From: an uncultured Prevotella sp.
GTDB lineage: Bacteria; Bacteroidota; Bacteroidia; Bacteroidales; Bacteroidaceae
Assembly (NCBI GenBank): GCA_944319915.1
Contig: CALUEY010000009.1
Coordinates: 16,322-80,321, forward strand
Direction: 5' to 3'
Length of the DNA: 64,000 bases
The first letter of the stretch is position 1. Every line of letters begins with the position of its first letter. This document shows, one piece after another, positions 59,928 to 64,000 of the stretch. The translations under genes were made by a program, and so were the position numbers. The notes under the pieces are model-generated. The model ran no database searches, had not been told where the DNA came from, and saw only the letters and a list, made by a program, of their open reading frames with translations.

Positions 59928-59971
59928 CCGCCCATGTCGAAGTGCGATATGATGTGGAAAACCCTCTTCAT
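59923..59971 (-). pseudogene. 49-bp remnant of the GT4 gene start
   Basis: Bases 59923-59971 are identical to 58227-58275, the first 16 codons (MKRVFHIISHFDMGGA) of the GT4 gene. The remnant ATG overlaps the stop of the preceding GT4-like gene as ATGA, the normal operon junction, and then breaks off into the GT2 remnant. Confidence 0.88.
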
Positions 59972-61035
59972 CGGTTGTTGCCCTTTACGCATTCCTTGAT
60001 GGTCTCGGCCACTTGGGCCGCGCAAATCTTGTCGTTGAACGCCTTCTCGGCCAGGAGCCGCCCGCGGCGGCCCATCTCCGCAGCCTCGGCGGGGTGCGAG
60101 GCAATGTGCCTTATGGCGTCGGCCCAGCCTTTGGCGTCGTAGTATGGCACGGAGATGCCGCATCCTTCCTTGTCGAAGTCGATGGGTATCTGCGGGTTGC
60201 GGCTGCAGATAATGGGCAGGCCGAGGGCCATGGCCTCCACTACGGTGGTGAGCCCCACGGTGTAGTTGGTCTCCATGCAGCATATCACCACGCAGGCAGC
60301 GCGGTGTACCGGCAGGCACAGCTTGTCTTGCTGGTAGCCTGACACGTAGTGGAGCCTCACGTTGCCCTTCACGGCCATCTGCCCGAAGAGGGCCTCGTAG
60401 TCAAGTCCGCAGTTCTTCTTGTTGAGATAGATGTCGAGCTGCTCGCCCGTGGCGTTGAATGCTTCCACAAGTGTACGGAAGTCGCGCCGCTCGCGCCCGG
60501 TGGATATGAAGCCCCTCCTTTGCTCCACGGGGTTGGCCTCCATTAGGCGGTCATAGAAGTCGAGGTCTGGCCCCCAGTGGCCCACGCGCATCTGGCAGGG
60601 CCTTGCTTTCCCGGTGGAGAGCGAGTCGTCGTACAGCTTCCGCGAGAAGAGGAATATGCGGTCCATGCCTTTGTAGAACAGCTTGCCTATCCAGTCGCGC
60701 CACCGTTTGCCGGTTTTTATCACGGGCTGGTGGAGCCATACGATTGTTTTCGGGCGGAAGAGACCAAGCGCGCGCATGAATATGATGATTTCGAGGCCCT
60801 GGTAATGAGTGGCGTAGACGGCGTCGAGGCGCTCGCGGCAGGTGAGAATCCTCCATGCGGTGTATATGGCTGTCTGTATGCGCGTGGCAAAGTCGCGGTG
60901 GCGGTGCATCACCATCTCTATGCCGTGGTCGGCGAGGTGGGTGGCGCCGTAGAGGAAGTGGCCTGGAAAAGCGTTGCGTTTCCACCTGTCGTAGATGTAT
61001 TGCACGTCTTCCGTGTGGTAGAAATAAATCTTCAT
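59968..61035 (-). CDS. Glycosyltransferase, GT4-like
   Basis: The start at 61035 (MKIYFYHTEDVQYIYDRW) gives 355 residues. A GT-B C-terminal half is indicated by FISTGRERRDFRTLVEAFN and the EX7E-like METNYTVGLTTVVEAMALGLPI, with GGCG-like end segments. The N-terminal half is divergent, so the donor and acceptor cannot be named. It is transcribed from the second divergent promoter (61128-61175), and its stop overlaps the GT4 remnant start, so a further gene once followed it. Confidence 0.82.
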   Translation of the reverse strand: MKIYFYHTEDVQYIYDRWKRNAFPGHFLYGATHLADHGIEMVMHRHRDFATRIQTAIYTAWRILTCRERLDAVYATHYQGLEIIIFMRALGLFRPKTIVWLHQPVIKTGKRWRDWIGKLFYKGMDRIFLFSRKLYDDSLSTGKARPCQMRVGHWGPDLDFYDRLMEANPVEQRRGFISTGRERRDFRTLVEAFNATGEQLDIYLNKKNCGLDYEALFGQMAVKGNVRLHYVSGYQQDKLCLPVHRAACVVICCMETNYTVGLTTVVEAMALGLPIICSRNPQIPIDFDKEGCGISVPYYDAKGWADAIRHIASHPAEAAEMGRRGRLLAEKAFNDKICAAQVAETIKECVKGNNR

Positions 61036-61127
61036 GCGTATGTAGGATAAGTTCACGTTTGCCCTATGTGTCGGGCAGGCATTGCAAGATAGGTTCCGCA
61101 ATGGGCTGGCAAGCCTCTTGCCTTGTG

Positions 61128-61175
61128 CAAAGGTAAGCATTTCTTTTGAGAATCAAACTTTTATTGTTACTTTTG
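61128..61175. promoter_or_regulatory. Second divergent promoter, near-copy of 58362-58410
   Basis: Plus strand: TTTG (61145-61148) and TACTTTTG (61168-61175), 19 bp apart, serve the GT2 gene. Minus strand: TACCTTTG (CAAAGGTA at 61128-61135), with TTTG 18 bp upstream, serves the GT4-like gene. The block from GTGCAAAGGTA through ACTTTTATTGTTACTTTTGT is shared with the first module. Confidence 0.8.
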
Positions 61176-61272
61176 TAATCTCAATGCGTTGAGTGCCGGT
61201 GGCGTGGCCGGGTGCAGGCGGTGGCAGTGGCGCATGGATTTTATTTAAGCAAAATACAGGAGGAAGTGAGGC

Positions 61273-62172
61273 ATGGAAGTATCTGTTGTGATACCCGTAT
61301 ATAATAAGGTGGAATATGTGGAGCGGTGCCTTAGGAGCGTGCTCGCGCAGGATATGGACGGCTTTGAGGTGATAGCCGTCGACGACGGCAGCACCGACGG
61401 CTCCGGCGCGGTGTGCGACCGCCTTGCCCGTGAGGACGCCCGCCTGCGCGTGGTCCACACGCCCAACGGCGGCGTAACTGCTGCCCGGCGGCGCGGGGTG
61501 GAAGAGGCCAGTGGGCGCTACATAACCTTTGCCGATGCCGACGACATGATGCTGCCCGGCGGCCTGCGCAGCCTATGCGAGGCCATCGGGCGCGAGCAGG
61601 CCGACGAGGTGGTGGCCACGTACCGCAACCAGCATGGGCAGCACGTGGACAGCGGCCTGCGCGGCGTGGTTAGCCCCTCGCTCATGATAAGCCAGCTGCT
61701 CGGCTGCAGGGCGCGCTTCTGCGTGCTTTGGGGCGTCATCTTCAGGCGGGGGCTGCTCGACGGGTGCCTCACGGCCCCGAGGCAGATACGCTCCGGCGAG
61801 GACATCTTGATGCAGGTGATGTGCCTGGTGAAGCGCCCCAAGGTGGTGTTCATCCCCCACTGCGTTTACCTTTATACCGAGGGGCTGCCCAACGACCGCG
61901 GCCTTGAGCTTGCGGAGCAGATGGCTTACGACCGCCTGCTGCGCGAGGCGCTCGGCCCCTGCTGGGCCGAGCACGGCGACGACTTCACCCTCCACCAGCT
62001 CAAGATGTACGAGAACTTCATCGGCCAGAAGCTGTTCCACGTGCGCAGGGAGTATTACCGCCAGGTGCGCCCGCACCTCAGCGCCCGCCTGCCGCTGGCC
62101 GACCGCCTGGCTTTCCTGCTGCCGCCGCGCCTGGCTTACCCGTTGGTAAGCCTCAGGAAGCGGCTGCTGTAG
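61273..62172 (+). CDS. Glycosyltransferase family 2
   Basis: The 299-residue GT-A enzyme has VSVVIPVYNKVEYVERCLRS at the start, the nucleotide-binding DDGSTDGS (37-44) and the metal-binding D88-A-D90 in TFADADDM. An AGGAGG Shine-Dalgarno lies 9 bp before the ATG. The C-terminal part has no membrane helix. It is alone on the plus strand downstream of the divergent promoter. A damaged copy of its 5' region lies at 59853-59927. Confidence 0.9.
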   Translation: MEVSVVIPVYNKVEYVERCLRSVLAQDMDGFEVIAVDDGSTDGSGAVCDRLAREDARLRVVHTPNGGVTAARRRGVEEASGRYITFADADDMMLPGGLRSLCEAIGREQADEVVATYRNQHGQHVDSGLRGVVSPSLMISQLLGCRARFCVLWGVIFRRGLLDGCLTAPRQIRSGEDILMQVMCLVKRPKVVFIPHCVYLYTEGLPNDRGLELAEQMAYDRLLREALGPCWAEHGDDFTLHQLKMYENFIGQKLFHVRREYYRQVRPHLSARLPLADRLAFLLPPRLAYPLVSLRKRLL

Positions 62173-62195
62173 AGTGGGCAGGCATGGGCGCGGCG

Positions 62196-63644
62196 TCAGC
62201 CGGCGGCCGGCACTGCCAGGTAGCCTGCGGCCAAGTAGAAGTTGTATGCAAGCAGCCACGCCGTAAGGCAGGCCGCCACGGCGCGCGCCACCGTGAGCGC
62301 CCGCCCGCTGAGGCCCTTGAGCAGGAAGCCCGCCGCCACGGGTATTACGAAGAGCCAGTGGGCCCCCATGATGTGCACCTCGTTGATGCCGAAGCCCAGG
62401 CCGAGGTGCAGGGCCATGTCGAAGGCAAAGCACGACAGGCACAGCCATAGGAAACGCTGGCGCCGCCCGCACCAAACGCCCGCCGCGAACAGCAGCGCCA
62501 CGAGGGCCTCGGCTGCGTAGTTGGCCGCCCAGCCGTAGCGCACTATCACCGGGCGCGAGCGCAGGGTGTCCTCCAGCAGGTGCTGCCGGTGGAGCTGCAC
62601 CGACTCGCCGAACAAGTTCTCCACTATCGTCTCGGTGCGCGGCGTGGTCACGTCGGTCCACCTTAGGAATCCCCCCTTGCTTATAGGCTTGCCCGCGTGG
62701 GCGTTCCACGGGTCTTTCATGTTGCGCAGGTAAACCTCGTGTATGTGCTTCCTGTACAGCTTCATGGCCGCCCGGGCTATCTCCGCCGAGTCCTTTGTCC
62801 CCGTTGAGTCGGCCCAGGCGCGGGCTATCGCGCTTATGTCCTTGCGCTGCTGGGCCAGCTTCTGAGCCTCTGTCTTCTGCTCGCGCGGCATCACATACTT
62901 GCGGTGCTCCCACCGGCAGAACATCCAGATGAGCGCCGACGGCACGATGACGGCCAGGCAGAGGAACGCCGGCCTGAAGAACCTGCGGCCGTTGACGAAC
63001 AGCGCCGCAAGGAACACCTTAACCCCGTTGCTCAGCGTTACGCCGGCGGTCACGGCGAAGAGCGCCACCGTCTGCCACGCCTTCATACGCCCGCCGCCGC
63101 GCATCTTCATGCCCGCCACGTAGAGGGTGAGCAGCAGCAGGAAGAGCGAGATGATGAAGTGGTCGGGCACGGCGGCCGCCAGCATCACGTAGGCAAACGA
63201 GAACAGCATCACGGCCAGCAGCGTGGCGTCGCCCTTGGGAAGGCCCACCACGCTGCGCAGTATCCTCCGCATGAAGATGAACGAGTAGTAGGAGCAGAAC
63301 AGCAGCACAGCCGCCACGGTGAACTGCACGGGGTTGAAGCCCGTGGCCTCCATCACCCAGCCGTTGATGCACGACAGCGGGTACATCATGAACGCCAGCA
63401 GCGGGTGGCGGTAAACGTCGTAGAGCACCGACCAGTGCGACACGATGGAATACGTGATGGGGTCGAAGCCCGACACCCGGAAGTTGTTTACGAAAACGTT
63501 CCAGTATCCCATGCCGGTGTGGGTGAACAGCCCGCTGTACTTGTAGATGGCCAGCGCGTTGAGCACCGCCACCATGGCCAGCACGGCCAGCGACGGCCAC
63601 AGCTCCTCCCTCCTTACCTTGAACAGTCTTATTATCTTTCCCAT
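62196..63644 (-). CDS. Polytopic membrane protein, DUF6080-like
   Basis: The 482 residues have about ten to twelve hydrophobic helices and a soluble loop (about residues 250-350) rich in charged residues. The start MGKIIRLFKVRREELWPSLAVL, then NNFRVSGFDPITYSIVSHW and YRHPLLAFMMYPL, recall the DUF6080 family of Bacteroidetes; this assignment is from memory. Layout is GT-C-like (many helices with a large loop), but no catalytic motif was identified. It is convergent with the GT2 gene, and its position suggests a role in glycan assembly. Confidence 0.72.
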   Translation of the reverse strand: MGKIIRLFKVRREELWPSLAVLAMVAVLNALAIYKYSGLFTHTGMGYWNVFVNNFRVSGFDPITYSIVSHWSVLYDVYRHPLLAFMMYPLSCINGWVMEATGFNPVQFTVAAVLLFCSYYSFIFMRRILRSVVGLPKGDATLLAVMLFSFAYVMLAAAVPDHFIISLFLLLLTLYVAGMKMRGGGRMKAWQTVALFAVTAGVTLSNGVKVFLAALFVNGRRFFRPAFLCLAVIVPSALIWMFCRWEHRKYVMPREQKTEAQKLAQQRKDISAIARAWADSTGTKDSAEIARAAMKLYRKHIHEVYLRNMKDPWNAHAGKPISKGGFLRWTDVTTPRTETIVENLFGESVQLHRQHLLEDTLRSRPVIVRYGWAANYAAEALVALLFAAGVWCGRRQRFLWLCLSCFAFDMALHLGLGFGINEVHIMGAHWLFVIPVAAGFLLKGLSGRALTVARAVAACLTAWLLAYNFYLAAGYLAVPAAG

Positions 63645-63696
63645 TGTATGCCGTTATGTTTCGCGCCTGCTCCCGTAGTGGTTGCAAAACGCGCTG

Positions 63697-63704
63697 CAAA
63701 GGTA
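63697..63704 (-). promoter_or_regulatory. -7 box for the DUF6080-like gene
   Basis: CAAAGGTA reads TACCTTTG on the minus strand, 53 bp before the start codon. No ideal -33 box was found. Confidence 0.5.
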
Positions 63705-64000
63705 CTACAAAATCCGTGAAAAGGCGTGGTGGCAGGAGCCAAAATGCCTGCGGCAGGCTTGCCCCATGCCCATGGCGGCCATGTGCGGTTGGCTGGTTGC
63801 GCACTTACATTCATTAATAATGTTCGCGCAAAGGCGCCATCTCCCGTTACTTGCAAATATGCAACTAAAAAACGTTTCCATGCCCCATGGCTTGCGGCTC
63901 GTGCCAAGCCATGGGGCAAAACTGCCTGTATTCTAAGACTTAAGCAAGTATTTTGTGTTAAAGTTCTGGTTAAGAAATATTAAAACGGCCACACTTCAGA
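63705..64000. other. Intergenic end of window with a hairpin and a shared 19-mer
   Basis: No gene is supported. There is a 13-bp hairpin GCCCCATGGCTTG/CAAGCCATGGGGC (63882-63917). The 19-mer CTTGCAAATATGCAACTAA (63850-63868) also occurs twice in the duplicated module at 5.3 and 6.0 kb. Confidence 0.65.

Noticed and set aside
63735-63983. Short plus-strand frames at the window end
   Set aside because: No domain, start context or conservation-like pattern. The region holds a hairpin and a dispersed 19-mer instead.

Overview
The window comes from the chromosome of a fairly GC-rich member of the Bacteroidales, most likely Prevotella-like. Four things point there. Many genes are preceded by the Bacteroidetes -7 promoter box TAnnTTTG, some with a TTTG-like -33 box 19-20 bp upstream. 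Two large exported proteins end in type IX secretion (Por) sorting-type tails. There is an NVEALA-family peptide gene. The gene order rpsU-xerC-hpf-tRNAs-tuf-tRNA-secE-nusG-rplKAJL-rpoBC is typical of the phylum. No rRNA, CRISPR array, prophage or origin was seen.

Layout. 1-10.9 kb: exported proteins on the minus strand: an M6-type metalloprotease cut by the window edge, a beta-sandwich repeat protein and a 1476-residue secreted protein. They are interrupted by a 1.5-kb array of hairpin elements and 12-bp satellites. 10.9-12.4 kb: a possible 43-codon leader ORF and a Y1 (HUH) REP-associated tyrosine transposase (RAYT), flanked on both sides by the same hairpin elements. 12.4-16.6 kb: Xaa-Pro aminopeptidase, malate dehydrogenase, FlK-like thioesterase and gamma-carbonic anhydrase. 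16.8-31.8 kb: the translation and transcription core. 32.0-33.4 kb: an NVEALA peptide gene and a beta-propeller lipoprotein gene, both frameshifted. 34.0-39.6 kb: an arginine/proline cluster (argR, GNAT, argG, pspC-like, argC, argD, proC). 39.8-44.3 kb: tRNA-Leu, a GH43-like secreted protein, yicC, gmk, nadD. 44.6-53.5 kb: membrane enzymes of cell-surface modification (EptA-like transferase, three acyltransferase-3 proteins, a UbiA-family prenyltransferase with a HAD phosphatase) and metG. 53.6-63.6 kb: a surface-glycan locus with an extended SDR, an IspD/TarI-like cytidylyltransferase, LicD, four glycosyltransferase or glycosyltransferase-like genes, a Wzx-type flippase and a DUF6080-like membrane protein.

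How parts fit together. The ribosomal and RNA polymerase genes run in one direction with a hairpin between rplL and rpoB. The arginine cluster has its own repressor and a GNAT in the position expected for the first acyltransferase of the succinylated Bacteroides arginine route. In the glycan locus a five-gene minus-strand operon and a plus-strand flippase diverge from a two-way promoter, and a near copy of that promoter lies 2.8 kb away. Between the two sit remnants of two glycosyltransferase genes, so the locus has been rearranged.

The most noteworthy system is the RAYT with its elements. Three full-length 139-bp copies (two in the upstream array, one beside the transposase) each carry four hairpins in the same order between 8-bp inverted ends CCCACGTT and AACGTGGG, and all lie in 12-bp-period repeats. 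This has the organisation of a REPIN/RAYT system with an unusually elaborate non-autonomous unit.
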